Shown: in pieces, positions 7,193 to 15,672 of the stretch
Layout of the letters: each line of letters begins with the position of its first letter
How positions within the stretch are numbered: position 1 is the stretch's first letter
Source of the DNA: Vulcanisaeta thermophila
GTDB lineage: Archaea; Thermoproteota; Thermoprotei; Thermoproteales; Thermocladiaceae
Assembly: GCF_001748385.1 (NCBI RefSeq)
Contig: NZ_BCLI01000004.1
Coordinates: 62,001 to 126,000, forward strand
Length of the DNA stretch: 64,000 nt
Direction of reading: 5' to 3'
Notes under the pieces: model-generated
Database searches by the model: none
Told to the model about the DNA's origin: nothing
The model's input: only the letters and a program-made list of their open reading frames with translations
Translations under genes and position numbers: made by a program

Positions 7193-8860
7193 TTATTTTC
7201 CTAACCTCCTCAACAACTCATCAATGCTCACCTCAGCAACAACAGCGGGGTACGTTAGCTCAAAATTAAGCAGTACGTCTGGGCTCACCTCCATCACGAA
7301 ACCCACATCCCCATCCCCAAGGGTTATGCACGCAGTCCTCTCACTGAGCCCACCTGGTACGGCGCACTCCCTAAGCTTTGGTGTGAGGCCCAGGTTACTC
7401 ATTAATGTCGTTACCGCTGAGAGCCCGTTGGTTAGGGTCACGCCAGGGCCTATGATAAGCATGCCCAGCACCAGGTGCTCCTCAACACCCACCTCACCCA
7501 CCCCATTGGATCTAGCCACGAAGCCCACCTCGAAAACCCTGAGCCCACCCTCAACCATGGCCTTATTCCTCGACGCCACCTCGAGCAACTGGGGCCATAT
7601 GTGATCCCTAATTACCGTGTATAGTTCAGACTTTGGGTTTTGAACCTCGACCATGGGCCTCTCATAACGTACCCTATTAACCATTGTGTCCCTACTGCTC
7701 ATCATGTAATTGAGGACCTCCTGGAAGCCCATGCCAATCATGATATCCCTAATTAGGTCAGCGTACCTACTCAACGGGGTGAGTGACCCCTTGACTGATT
7801 GCCTGGGCAGCTCCCTGGGTATCCTATCATACCCATAGGCCACTGCCACGTCCTCCGCGAGGTCCACGGCATGGAGGACATTAACCCTGTAGGGCGCCAC
7901 ACTAACCCTTAATTCACTGCCCAGGTCCTCAACGTCATGCCTACTCATGAGTAGGTACCTTACGATGTCGTCCTTCGTTAATTCAAGGCCCAGGTAATCA
8001 TTTATGAAGTCCACACCCACATTGAAAACCATGGGCCTCAGGTCTGGGGATTCCATGGACCCCCAGGGAGCCCTTATGTTGATTAGCTCCACGGTCTTTG
8101 TGGAGCTCCTCTCGAGTAGGTTGTAGGTTAGTATTGCCAGTGTGGTCTTGGCCAGCTTCAGGTCTAGGGCGGTCACGTCTATCAGTACGTTCTTGGTGCT
8201 CTCCGTAACCTTGAAATCCTCACTGCCGAGCACGGGTATTATGACGAGTATGTTATTCTCCGAGTCCTGTAGCACGGGCACCTTGTCGCCGTAGACCGCG
8301 TATTGCCCGTAGGCGATGCCCTTGTCCGTGTTCTTCACCACCTCCTCACCACTCATTGGTGATTGGTAACCCAGTGGTCTGTACCTAACCTCCTTCATGG
8401 GCATTAGCCTATACGTTATTGGGGGCTTGATCTTATCCAGGTCGTAGAAGCCAATGGCCATTTTACGCCTATTCCTACCATACGTCATGTGCAGCTTCTC
8501 CTGAAGTTGAATCATCTGCCTAATGGCCTCATCACTCAACCTCACATCCCTAACAATGCCCATGGCTATGAAGGGCCTATTGGGCACATTATCCACATTA
8601 AGCACAAAACCCCTATTAACCACATTAACCCTGGGGAGCCCCACCTCAATCCCCATTAAACCCTTCAAGGCCCTGGCGATACCCTCCACGGAGAATAAAT
8701 CCGGCCTGTCGTGGGTGACCTCGAACTCAACCTCATCACCCCTAACACCCTCAACCTCACCCTTAAGCCTATTGAGGTAACTAACCAACTCCTCACCACT
8801 ACTGAAGTACCTACCCAGCAGTGACTCTAGGTCACTGCGCCTGAAGGTTATTACGGGCAT
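7193..8860 (-). CDS. pheT: Phenylalanyl-tRNA synthetase beta subunit
   Basis: 555 aa from ATG 8860, preferred because MPVITFRRSDLESLLG is the usual archaeal N-terminus and a TATA-like box lies 26 nt upstream. A frame extending to 8962 would add 34 unlikely residues. The B3/B4 editing region follows (e.g. KMAIGFYDLDKIKPPITYR), then B5 and the catalytic-like core (GFQEVLNYMMSS). PheT edits Tyr-tRNA-Phe and binds tRNA. It heads the operon with dtdA, the DUF429-like gene and an unknown gene. Confidence 0.95.
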   Translation of the reverse strand: MPVITFRRSDLESLLGRYFSSGEELVSYLNRLKGEVEGVRGDEVEFEVTHDRPDLFSVEGIARALKGLMGIEVGLPRVNVVNRGFVLNVDNVPNRPFIAMGIVRDVRLSDEAIRQMIQLQEKLHMTYGRNRRKMAIGFYDLDKIKPPITYRLMPMKEVRYRPLGYQSPMSGEEVVKNTDKGIAYGQYAVYGDKVPVLQDSENNILVIIPVLGSEDFKVTESTKNVLIDVTALDLKLAKTTLAILTYNLLERSSTKTVELINIRAPWGSMESPDLRPMVFNVGVDFINDYLGLELTKDDIVRYLLMSRHDVEDLGSELRVSVAPYRVNVLHAVDLAEDVAVAYGYDRIPRELPRQSVKGSLTPLSRYADLIRDIMIGMGFQEVLNYMMSSRDTMVNRVRYERPMVEVQNPKSELYTVIRDHIWPQLLEVASRNKAMVEGGLRVFEVGFVARSNGVGEVGVEEHLVLGMLIIGPGVTLTNGLSAVTTLMSNLGLTPKLRECAVPGGLSERTACITLGDGDVGFVMEVSPDVLLNFELTYPAVVAEVSIDELLRRLGK

Positions 8861-8880
8861 TGATGCTGGTTTTAACGGGT

Positions 8881-8891
8881 TTCTTAAAAGC
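8881..8891 (-). promoter_or_regulatory. TATA-like box for pheT operon
   Basis: The minus-strand stretch GCTTTTAAGAA (8881-8891) is centred 26 nt before pheT ATG 8860 and supports a leaderless start there. Confidence 0.55.
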
Positions 8892-8947
8892 TTTAGGGAA
8901 GTGCGGTGAATCCTTAATAAAGGGGTTGTGCCACTTATCAGTTTGGT

Positions 8948-9538
8948 ATGAAGGTTAGGCACCTCGTGGTGGTTATCCTGGCAGTGATCATAATAGTGGC
9001 TGTGGCACTAACACTAACCACAAGACCCACAAAACAATACACCACAGTGGGCCTAGTTAAACTACCACTGAATGCCCAGAGGATAGTCGTAAGCACCACA
9101 GCCTTCACAAACGGCTCAGTAATTCCCATATTATACACATGCAACGGTGCCAACGTATCCATACCCATCTCATGGAGCAACATACCACCTGGAACCAAAT
9201 CCATAGTCGTGGTTATGGAAGACCTAAATGCCCCGGCGGGGCCCTTCATGCATTGGGTTGTCTATGATATACCGCCCAACGTGACATCACTAAGCCAGGG
9301 ATTACCCGCTGTGGCATCCCTACCTGGCGTTGGTTACCAGGGAATCAACGACTTCGGCACGGTGGGTTATGGTGGTCCATGTCCACCACCTGGGCCTGCC
9401 CATGAGTACGTCATAATAGTGATGGCTCTGGATAAGGAATTACCCCTAGGCCCTGGTGTTCCTGCCCGTGAGGTGCTGGGTAGTGTGGGTGTTGGTGATG
9501 TTCTTGGTTATGGTATTTTAATTGGTTATTACGGTTAG
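8948..9538 (+). CDS. PEBP (YbhB/YbcL, Raf-kinase-inhibitor-like) protein with N-terminal membrane anchor
   Basis: 196 aa. Residues 5-25 form a hydrophobic signal/anchor (VVVILAVIIIVAVALTLT), so the domain is probably outside the cell. The rest matches the PEBP fold: IPILYTCNGANVSIPISW, then ...GPFMHWVVYDIP containing the conserved HWV, and YGGPCPPPGPAHEYVI with the GxPxPPxGxHxY pocket motif. The ligand is unknown in archaea. It is divergently transcribed from pheT. Confidence 0.85.
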   Translation: MKVRHLVVVILAVIIIVAVALTLTTRPTKQYTTVGLVKLPLNAQRIVVSTTAFTNGSVIPILYTCNGANVSIPISWSNIPPGTKSIVVVMEDLNAPAGPFMHWVVYDIPPNVTSLSQGLPAVASLPGVGYQGINDFGTVGYGGPCPPPGPAHEYVIIVMALDKELPLGPGVPAREVLGSVGVGDVLGYGILIGYYG

Positions 9539-9541
9539 TGC

Positions 9542-10213
9542 TTATGCAGATGTGGATCCGAGTAGCGCCTTTATATTCTCGAGCTTCCTCCTTAATTCCT
9601 CATTTTCCTCCTTCAATCTCTCATTCTCCCTCAATAGATTGTTAACCCTATCCTCCAGCTCCTGATTCCTCCTCCTTAGTTCCTCATTTTCCCTTCTCAG
9701 GTTCTCCACATCTGCCGAGGCCCCGCCAATCCCCATCTCCCTGCACTTCTCCTCAACCCTATCACTCCTGACCCAGTAAATAACCTGTGAGGTGTCCTTA
9801 TCCCACTTAAGCTCCCCGGTGTCTATGTTTAGTTCGAGGTTCGTTATTATTGTGAATACGTCACCACGCTCAAGCTTATACTTGGGTATTACTTCATCGA
9901 AGAACCACCTCTTCATGGATTCGAAGACCTCGTCCATGGAGTCCTTAAAACCACTTGAGTTCTTTATTGTGTTGAAGAGTTCATTGGCCTTATCCCCTGG
10001 GAACTGCTCCCTAAGGCTTCCGGCAATTGCCCCAAAGAGTAGCCTGAAGAAGTCGGGCCTACCCTCACGACCATACCTACCGAATAACCTGGCCGCTGAG
10101 GTCTTGCCAGTAACCCACCTAATCCTCAGTATATTACCCCTTAACTCAGACCGTGCGCCCCCTCTTTCAATTTCTTCCTCACCCTCCTCCCTCCTCTCCT
10201 CCTCACTGCTCAT
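9542..10213 (-). CDS. Probable ThermoDBP-type single-stranded DNA-binding protein
   Basis: 223 aa in three parts: an acidic/charged N-terminal tail (1-22), a globular domain (about 25-155, rich in aromatic and basic residues, e.g. GKTSAARLFGRYGREGRPDF), and a C-terminal leucine-zipper coiled coil (about 170-215, repeating ENEELRRRNQELEDRV). This order matches ThermoDBP, the protein that replaces canonical OB-fold SSB in Thermoproteales and dimerises through its C-terminal zipper. The assignment is from architecture and lineage, not an alignment. A strong TATA-like box sits 28 nt upstream of ATG 10213. The neighbourhood (UDG, Cren7, ExoIII) fits a DNA-maintenance role. Confidence 0.65.
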   Translation of the reverse strand: MSSEEERREEGEEEIERGGARSELRGNILRIRWVTGKTSAARLFGRYGREGRPDFFRLLFGAIAGSLREQFPGDKANELFNTIKNSSGFKDSMDEVFESMKRWFFDEVIPKYKLERGDVFTIITNLELNIDTGELKWDKDTSQVIYWVRSDRVEEKCREMGIGGASADVENLRRENEELRRRNQELEDRVNNLLRENERLKEENEELRRKLENIKALLGSTSA

Positions 10214-10237
10214 ACATTATTTAACTAATTAATGGGT

Positions 10238-10245
10238 TCTAAAAA
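10238..10245 (-). promoter_or_regulatory. TATA-like box for the ThermoDBP-like gene
   Basis: Minus-strand TTTTTAGA at 10238-10245 is centred about 28 nt before ATG 10213. Confidence 0.5.
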
Positions 10246-10308
10246 TCTTTCACCAAATTGTGTACGTATAATACAGTGAATTATGCATGGGCTCACGTAA
10301 TGATTAGC

Positions 10309-10316
10309 TTTTTAAA
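10309..10316 (+). promoter_or_regulatory. TATA-like box for the HTH-PRTase regulator
   Basis: TTTTTAAA at 10309-10316 is centred 27 nt before ATG 10340, a leaderless arrangement. It is divergent from the ThermoDBP-like promoter about 70 bp away. Confidence 0.5.
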
Positions 10317-10339
10317 CCTCTGTTCAAACGATTGTTTAA

Positions 10340-11080
10340 ATGCCCACGGGTAGGAGATTGAGTAAGGTTGATGAGCAACTGGAGGCTGTGGAGATGATAC
10401 GCGCGGCCAGGGCCATTTACAACCTGTCATACAGGGAGTTGGCATCTATTGTTGACGTCCCAGAGAGCCTACTCTGCAGGTATGCGAACGGTGACTTACT
10501 ACCCTCCCTGGAGACCATAAGGATAATTAGGGAGAGGCTTTCACCAATGCTGGACCTAACCGAGGTGCTTAAGCGCACAATAACCATTAAGGGTAGGTTT
10601 GTGGATCTGAACAATGCCGTGTTCAACCCATACATACTGAGGCTCTACCTGAGGCGTGTTAAGGAGGTGTTCTCAGGGTTCACGGTCACCAAGGTCCTCA
10701 CGGCTGCCACCGACGGGATACCTCTCTCGGTAATGGCATCCTACGCATTAAACGCAAACCTGGCGGTGGCCAAGCAGTACAGGGACATCTCCGCGGATGA
10801 GTTTTACGAGGTTAGTTACATAGTGGACTCACCACCAAGGAAGGTATCACTATACCTACCAAAGCAGTTATTGAGTAGGAATGACCAGGTACTCATTGTT
10901 GATGACATCGTCAGGACTGGTAGAACCATGGATGCACTACTGGACATGATTAGGCAGGCGGGGGCCAGGTTAATCGGCGCCTCGGTCCTCATAAGCCTCA
11001 ATAGGGACTGGGTTAGGAAGTTCGCGGAAATGGGCATTAAGGTCGACGTAATCCTGGACCTTAGCGAGATTGGTGGTTAA
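10340..11080 (+). CDS. gfcR: GfcR-like transcriptional regulator: HTH fused to phosphoribosyltransferase domain
   Basis: 246 aa. An N-terminal helix-turn-helix (about 28-70, YRELASIVDVPESLLCRYAN) is joined to a type I phosphoribosyltransferase domain with the PRPP loop VLIVDDIVRTGRT near residue 190. This is the COG0856 architecture, formerly called orotate phosphoribosyltransferase-like and including haloarchaeal GfcR, which regulates sugar catabolism. A regulator that senses a phosphorylated sugar or nucleotide is the likely role; PRTase catalysis is not required. Targets here are unknown. Confidence 0.8.
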   Translation: MPTGRRLSKVDEQLEAVEMIRAARAIYNLSYRELASIVDVPESLLCRYANGDLLPSLETIRIIRERLSPMLDLTEVLKRTITIKGRFVDLNNAVFNPYILRLYLRRVKEVFSGFTVTKVLTAATDGIPLSVMASYALNANLAVAKQYRDISADEFYEVSYIVDSPPRKVSLYLPKQLLSRNDQVLIVDDIVRTGRTMDALLDMIRQAGARLIGASVLISLNRDWVRKFAEMGIKVDVILDLSEIGG

Positions 11081-11111
11081 GAATTATAAGGGCCCCTGGC
11101 CTTGATGCCCC

Positions 11112-12488
11112 GTGATTGGCATCTCAACGCCATTAGTGATTGCGTACCTGGTAATAGCGTCACTATCGCTCTACCCAGTGATATATCAATTAATAATAAT
11201 AGCAACAGCAAGGCCAGTTAAACAGTCATTGGGTATCGCTCAGGGGCGGGTGGGTAATGGCACGGGTAACCTGTTGGTGGTTATACCAGCCAAGTCAGAG
11301 CCCATTCAACTGCTTGAGGAGGCCATGAGGAGGTTCTCGGGCATGAAACCCATATTCATACTCGACAACTACCCACCGGAATTAAGGCCGATGATAGAGG
11401 GTATGGCCCGTAGGTACGGCGTGAAGGTCATGTTTAGGGAGAAGGCTGTGGGGTTTAAGGGTGGTGCCCTCAATCACGTAATCAAGAGGGTGGAACCACC
11501 CAACAACTACCTCATGGCCGTGTTCGACGTGGACTCCTCAATAGATCCCAAGCACCTTGAGGTGCTGCTCAGGTATGCCGAGCATTACGACGCCGTGGTC
11601 CCACACTGGGTCGCGAGGAATGGGGATTACTCACAACTGGCCAGGGGTCAATGGATTGGGTACCTCCTCCTCTTCAAGGTCATGGATGGGCTCCAGAGGT
11701 TGATCCACTGGGTGCCGGTTCTTGGTAGTGGGTCCATTGTGAGGGTTGGTTCACTGAGGAGGGTTGGTTATTGGCCCGAGGATGTGCTTGAGGATGTGGA
11801 GCTGGGGGTTAGGTTCTTCATCAACGGGTTAACCACGTACTACGTCGATGACGCCCAGGTCTACGTTGACGTACCCACAAACTACTGGGGCTTCCTAACG
11901 CAGCAGTTGAGGTGGGCCTACGGCGCAACTAAGGTGCTCAGGAAGTACCTTAAGGATTTAATGAGTAGGAGGGGTGGCCTTACGGTGGCGCTGTACCTGG
12001 GCCAGTACCTGGGTTACCTCCTTGAATTCCTATCCCTCCTGCTCATGGTGGCCATGGTAATACTAAACATTGAGTTACCCCTTTGGGCATTCATTACCGT
12101 AGCCACCATCTACATACCCGTACTACTCACATATCTATACTCACTGCTGAGGTTAGACATTGAGCACGGCGGCAATGTCCGTCGCGATATTTTCGCAATA
12201 AATGCGGTGAACCTAGCCTTCATAATGGCAATGCCCAGGTTGGCAGTGGCCAACCTGATGGCGTTACTGGGTGTTGGGGGGATTAATTGGGTGCCAACAC
12301 CAAAGGGTTCCGTAACCATTAATAAGGGCGGTGCCCACGCACTCCCTGAGTTGGTGATGGTAATCACCGTGGTCTCGGTATTCATAGCATCCCTACTCAG
12401 GGGTTTATGGCTTGACTCACTGGTGTTGTTACCATACACCGCGGGTTTCGTGAGGGGTTTGTGGAGGATACTCAAGGGGACGCTTTGA
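11112..12488 (+). CDS. Membrane-bound family 2 glycosyltransferase
   Basis: 458 aa. One N-terminal TM (about 8-30) precedes a GT2 catalytic domain, and about four TMs lie in the C-terminal third. Catalytic text includes FDVDSSID (DxD-type metal site), the ED pair in PEDVLEDVELGVRF, and the processive-type QxxRW motif in QQLRWAYG. It would transfer a nucleotide-activated sugar at the cytoplasmic membrane face, making a polysaccharide or glycolipid. GTG 11112 starts 31 nt after the regulator gene. Confidence 0.85.
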   Translation: MIGISTPLVIAYLVIASLSLYPVIYQLIIIATARPVKQSLGIAQGRVGNGTGNLLVVIPAKSEPIQLLEEAMRRFSGMKPIFILDNYPPELRPMIEGMARRYGVKVMFREKAVGFKGGALNHVIKRVEPPNNYLMAVFDVDSSIDPKHLEVLLRYAEHYDAVVPHWVARNGDYSQLARGQWIGYLLLFKVMDGLQRLIHWVPVLGSGSIVRVGSLRRVGYWPEDVLEDVELGVRFFINGLTTYYVDDAQVYVDVPTNYWGFLTQQLRWAYGATKVLRKYLKDLMSRRGGLTVALYLGQYLGYLLEFLSLLLMVAMVILNIELPLWAFITVATIYIPVLLTYLYSLLRLDIEHGGNVRRDIFAINAVNLAFIMAMPRLAVANLMALLGVGGINWVPTPKGSVTINKGGAHALPELVMVITVVSVFIASLLRGLWLDSLVLLPYTAGFVRGLWRILKGTL

Positions 12489-13133
12489 TTAGGTTATGAA
12501 GAAGTCCATGGGCCCTCCACCCCCACCCTGGCTTAGCGCCTCCTTCAATTTCCTGAAGTCCTCCTCAAGAACCGCCCTGAGCTTTGGGTTGTACAGCGCA
12601 GCCGCTGGGTGGTATGTGGGTAGTACCTTAATGTTCAGGTTACCTATCCTCACATTGAAGACGCGGCCCCTGATAGACGTTATATTCTGAACACTCCTCT
12701 CGGGGTACCCAGCCATCTTAAGAACCTCCCTGGCACTGTGCCTACCAAGGCATAGTATCACCTGGGGCTTTATCATGAGTATCTGTGTCACCAGGTACGG
12801 CCTACAGGCCTCTATCTCATCGGGCTCGGGATCCCTATTCCCAGGGGGCCTGCACTTAACCACATTGGTAATGTACACATCCTCCCTCCTAATACCCACT
12901 GAGTTCAGGAGCTTCGTTAATAACTGCCCAGCGGCGCCCACAAAGGGCCTACCCTCAATATCCTCTTTCTCGCCGGGAGCCTCCCCAATTATCATGAGCT
13001 TGGCGTTTAACGGGCCCTCACCAGGCACCGCGTTCTTCCTACCCTCATGAAGCCTACACCTGGTGCACCCCCTTATCATGCCTATTAACTCGCCGTAGTC
13101 CCTAACGTTAATCCTTAACTTCTCAATATCCAT
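12489..13133 (-). CDS. Uracil-DNA glycosylase, family 4 (Fe-S)
   Basis: 214 aa. It excises uracil from DNA, important at high temperature where cytosine deaminates rapidly. Family 4 features: GEAPGEKEDIEGRPFVGAAG (motif 1 with the uracil pocket), TYHPAA near the C-terminus (motif 3), and four cysteines C23, C26, C94 and C110 positioned to bind the 4Fe-4S cluster. The stop is immediately adjacent to the convergent glycosyltransferase stop. Confidence 0.93.
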   Translation of the reverse strand: MDIEKLRINVRDYGELIGMIRGCTRCRLHEGRKNAVPGEGPLNAKLMIIGEAPGEKEDIEGRPFVGAAGQLLTKLLNSVGIRREDVYITNVVKCRPPGNRDPEPDEIEACRPYLVTQILMIKPQVILCLGRHSAREVLKMAGYPERSVQNITSIRGRVFNVRIGNLNIKVLPTYHPAAALYNPKLRAVLEEDFRKLKEALSQGGGGGPMDFFIT

Positions 13134-13211
13134 TATAACGCCCCCAGTGGGGTTGAGGAAAGGGAAATTAAATATAATTTTTAATTTTAACCTGTGTTTA
13201 ATTTTACCTGA

Positions 13212-13403
13212 TTACACTATTATGTTTCCTTGTTCGTCTACTTTTGCTATTACTTTTCTTACTGTCTTGCCTTCGGGTGTCTTGAAGAGTGCCATTACGA
13301 AGCCCTTCCTACCCTTAGGCTGCACCTTCCAAACCTTCGTAGGCTTCAACTTCCTACCCTCAACCTCATACTCCCTCTTGGCCAGATCCTCTAGTGTGAC
13401 CAT
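13212..13403 (-). CDS. creN7: Chromatin protein Cren7
   Basis: 63 aa, small and basic. The central segment [19 protein letters not shown] matches the Cren7 SH3-like DNA-binding core, followed by [13 protein letters not shown]. Cren7 coats and bends crenarchaeal DNA. Length is about that of other Cren7 proteins. A TATA-like box (13434-13442) lies about 35 nt upstream, and a T-rich tract follows the stop. Confidence 0.88.
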   Translation of the reverse strand: MVTLEDLAKREYEVEGRKLKPTKVWKVQPKGRKGFVMALFKTPEGKTVRKVIAKVDEQGNIIV

Positions 13404-13433
13404 GTTGGATCAATTAAGATTGCAAAACAGTGC

Positions 13434-13442
13434 TTTAAAAAT
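13434..13442 (-). promoter_or_regulatory. TATA-like box for Cren7
   Basis: Minus-strand TTTTTAAAG at 13434-13442, within a longer ATATATTTTTAAAG stretch, lies about 35 nt before the Cren7 ATG. Confidence 0.45.
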
Positions 13443-13601
13443 ATATCGCTTCAAAAAGGCACGTATTAGTTTAAGGGTGGTGTTATGGTTTACAATATTA
13501 AAGGTTTAGTAATAAGTATTGCGAATTCTCCACTATCTACGCAAAGACCATTATTGATAATCTTGAGCGGGGTCTGTGATTTACGACCTACGTAATACAT
13601 A

Positions 13602-13613
13602 AACGTATACGTT
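13602..13613. promoter_or_regulatory. Perfect 12-bp palindrome in the Cren7/S6e intergenic region
   Basis: AACGTATACGTT is a perfect palindrome about 35 bp beyond the end of rps6e and 200 bp upstream of Cren7. It could be a dimeric regulator site or simply chance; nothing else in the 245-bp gap was recognised. Confidence 0.3.
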
Positions 13614-13648
13614 GAATTAGGGTAAACGGTGATGGGTGTTTAGTTTTA

Positions 13649-14101
13649 TTATTGCCCCTCCTGTTTTTGACCTCCCTGTCCCTGGATTTTCTGTGTCTCC
13701 TTGTCACCAAGTGGTATTATTGGTCCCTCCTTCCACCCGCCTGGGTATACTATGACTGCGTTTACCTGGACTATCTGGTCGCTTATGGTGTTGCCCCTGA
13801 CGAGCTTCCTCTTCCTCATTCCATGCTTGGGTGGGTGGTAGCCAACGCCCTCTGTCATTATGAGGAACTTCTTGACCGGTCCCTCGAGTGTGGGTATCAT
13901 GGGTGCCCCGTCGAACCCCGAGCCCCCTGTTATCCTTATTTTAAAGCCTGGTGGTAGTTCGAAGACGTCCTTTATTATTGATGCGTCGACCTCATCACCG
14001 ATCCTGAGCCCTATTAGTCTTTGGCTTATGGGGTCCTTAATCTCCAGTTGCTTTGCCTTCCCGCTCATTGGGTCGCTGAGTACCAGCTTGAATGTGGGCA
14101 T
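13649..14101 (-). CDS. rps6e: Ribosomal protein S6e (eS6)
   Basis: 150 aa small-subunit ribosomal protein. The N-terminus MPTFKLVLSDPMSGKAKQ and the conserved GGSGFDGAPMIP and MRKRKLVRGNTISDQIVQVN segments are diagnostic. The C-terminal tail is short, Gln/Gly-rich, and variable in the family. A TATA-like box centred near 14127 gives leaderless spacing. Confidence 0.95.
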   Translation of the reverse strand: MPTFKLVLSDPMSGKAKQLEIKDPISQRLIGLRIGDEVDASIIKDVFELPPGFKIRITGGSGFDGAPMIPTLEGPVKKFLIMTEGVGYHPPKHGMRKRKLVRGNTISDQIVQVNAVIVYPGGWKEGPIIPLGDKETQKIQGQGGQKQEGQ

Positions 14102-14122
14102 TGCCTACGCTTTACTGGGTAA

Positions 14123-14131
14123 TTTTAAAAA
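14123..14131 (-). promoter_or_regulatory. TATA-like box for rps6e
   Basis: Minus-strand TTTTTAAAA at 14123-14131 is centred 26 nt before ATG 14101. Confidence 0.55.
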
Positions 14132-14146
14132 CACTTCCTCACGTGC

Positions 14147-14884
14147 CTAGAGATCCAGTTGCAGCATTACGGGCTTGTGGTCGGAACCCTCAACATGCTC
14201 CAGAACGCCGACGTACCTAACCCTGGGCATTAATTCGCTGCTCACCACGCAGTAGTCAAGGCGCATGGCCTTCTCACGCTCCCTGTAACTCCTCCAAGTG
14301 TAGACCCTAAGCCCTGGGTGTAACTCCCTGAGTACGTCCACGTAGCCCCTGCTGAGGAAGTCCCTGAACCAAGCCCTCTCCTCGGGTGTCAGCCCTGGGT
14401 GCTTCTCATCCCAGAAGCTGCTGTCGATCCTATCCCTGGCTATGTTGAAGTCCCCGCATATTACCACGGGCTTCCTGGCCCTGAGCCCCTCTAGGAACCT
14501 CTCAATGGCCTGGCAAAACCTTATCTTGAAGTCCAGCCTTCCCAGGTCGTCACCCGCCCTGGGGAAGTAGGCATTCACTATGTATAGGTTGTTCAACTCT
14601 ATTGTTATGACCCTGCCCTCCTCATCGAACTCCCCAATACCCAGTCCCTTGATTACGGATATGGGCTTCGTTAGGGTTAGCGTCATGACCCCTGAGTAGC
14701 CCTTCCTCCTTGCTGGGAATGGGTATGCCAGGTAGCCCATGTTCATTATTGTGAGGGGGACCTCGCCCGAGCTCCTGATTTCCTGGAGTAGGACCACTTC
14801 GTACCTGCCACTTAGTAGTTTTTCCAGGGAGCCCTTGCTCATTATGCTCCTGAGCCCATTAATGTTCCAGGTCACTATGCGCAC
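14147..14884 (-). CDS. xth: Exodeoxyribonuclease III / AP endonuclease
   Basis: 245 aa, EEP (exonuclease-endonuclease-phosphatase) fold. Visible motifs are TWNINGLRS (metal-binding Asn), LLQEIR (catalytic Glu), CGDFNIAR, and the terminal GSDHKPVM. It cleaves DNA at abasic sites, the step after uracil excision by the UDG gene 1 kb away. Start is GTG 14884; a TATA-like TTTATAG lies about 27 nt upstream. Confidence 0.93.
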   Translation of the reverse strand: MRIVTWNINGLRSIMSKGSLEKLLSGRYEVVLLQEIRSSGEVPLTIMNMGYLAYPFPARRKGYSGVMTLTLTKPISVIKGLGIGEFDEEGRVITIELNNLYIVNAYFPRAGDDLGRLDFKIRFCQAIERFLEGLRARKPVVICGDFNIARDRIDSSFWDEKHPGLTPEERAWFRDFLSRGYVDVLRELHPGLRVYTWRSYREREKAMRLDYCVVSSELMPRVRYVGVLEHVEGSDHKPVMLQLDL

Positions 14885-14965
14885 TGGCTGTTATATACTG
14901 CGTGGGCTATAAAGGCTAATCGCCCTAGGTGCAATGCTTTATTAGGCTATGGCTCCCTTAATGCC

Positions 14966-15637
14966 GTGGGCCTGGACGCGGTTTATAGGGGTATTGAGTA
15001 CATTAGGTGGTCCCTGGTGGTGGCGGTTACCGACATAGCCGCGCTAACCATACTCCTACTACTTGCCACCTTAATATCGCCCTTCGCGGCGTACATACTC
15101 TCATTGCTTATTTACTACGTGGTCCCCATATCCTCTGTCATACCATACGCATTACTGGCCGTGCTATGGGTAATGGGGTTTAGGGGGCTTTGGTCCCTGG
15201 GAAGTAGGTACTTCATGGGTTTCCTGGGGAGCGTTTTACTTGTTATTTCCTACTTCATCAATGTGGCCTACGTGGCCTATGTACTAATCATGGTACTGAT
15301 GGGTAAGTTGCCCATGCCCAGCTTCCTGGTGTACAGGGACTTGGTGCTTTACCAGTCGAGGCTAATCCTCGTACTATCCCTTTACCTGCCCCTACCCACC
15401 CTCATCTCAGTGTTAATGGGTCTAGTGGGCTCCTCGCTCTCCCTCATAACCCTCTATAGATTGGGTAGTGACTACAGTGCTAAACCCCTTAAGGTTGGTT
15501 CCTTACTATCGATCCTGGGTGCCCTCCTAATCATTGATGTTCCTCTGATTGGCGGCCTTATACTAACCATTGGCTTGGTTCTCTCAATAATGGGGCTTGG
15601 TATTGCCATGAATAACCTGGAGCGCTCCACAACTTAG
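14966..15637 (+). CDS. DUF973-like multi-pass membrane protein
   Basis: 223 aa with five to six hydrophobic segments, resembling DUF973-type archaeal membrane proteins. No catalytic motif is seen. It starts at GTG 14966 and lies 35 nt before the next gene on the same strand, so it may be the first gene of the MoxR/DUF58 cluster. Function unknown. Confidence 0.6.
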   Translation: MGLDAVYRGIEYIRWSLVVAVTDIAALTILLLLATLISPFAAYILSLLIYYVVPISSVIPYALLAVLWVMGFRGLWSLGSRYFMGFLGSVLLVISYFINVAYVAYVLIMVLMGKLPMPSFLVYRDLVLYQSRLILVLSLYLPLPTLISVLMGLVGSSLSLITLYRLGSDYSAKPLKVGSLLSILGALLIIDVPLIGGLILTIGLVLSIMGLGIAMNNLERSTT

Positions 15638-15672
15638 TAAGTATTATAAAGTCCTGCACATTCATTGATTGT

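Noticed and set aside
8861-8962. 34-residue N-terminal extension of PheT
   Set aside because: It covers the promoter and is not part of the PheT family; ATG 8860 fits the TATA-like box and the family start.
13404-13648. Small RNA gene between Cren7 and S6e
   Set aside because: Only AT-rich sequence and one palindrome were seen, with no stable stem or box motifs.
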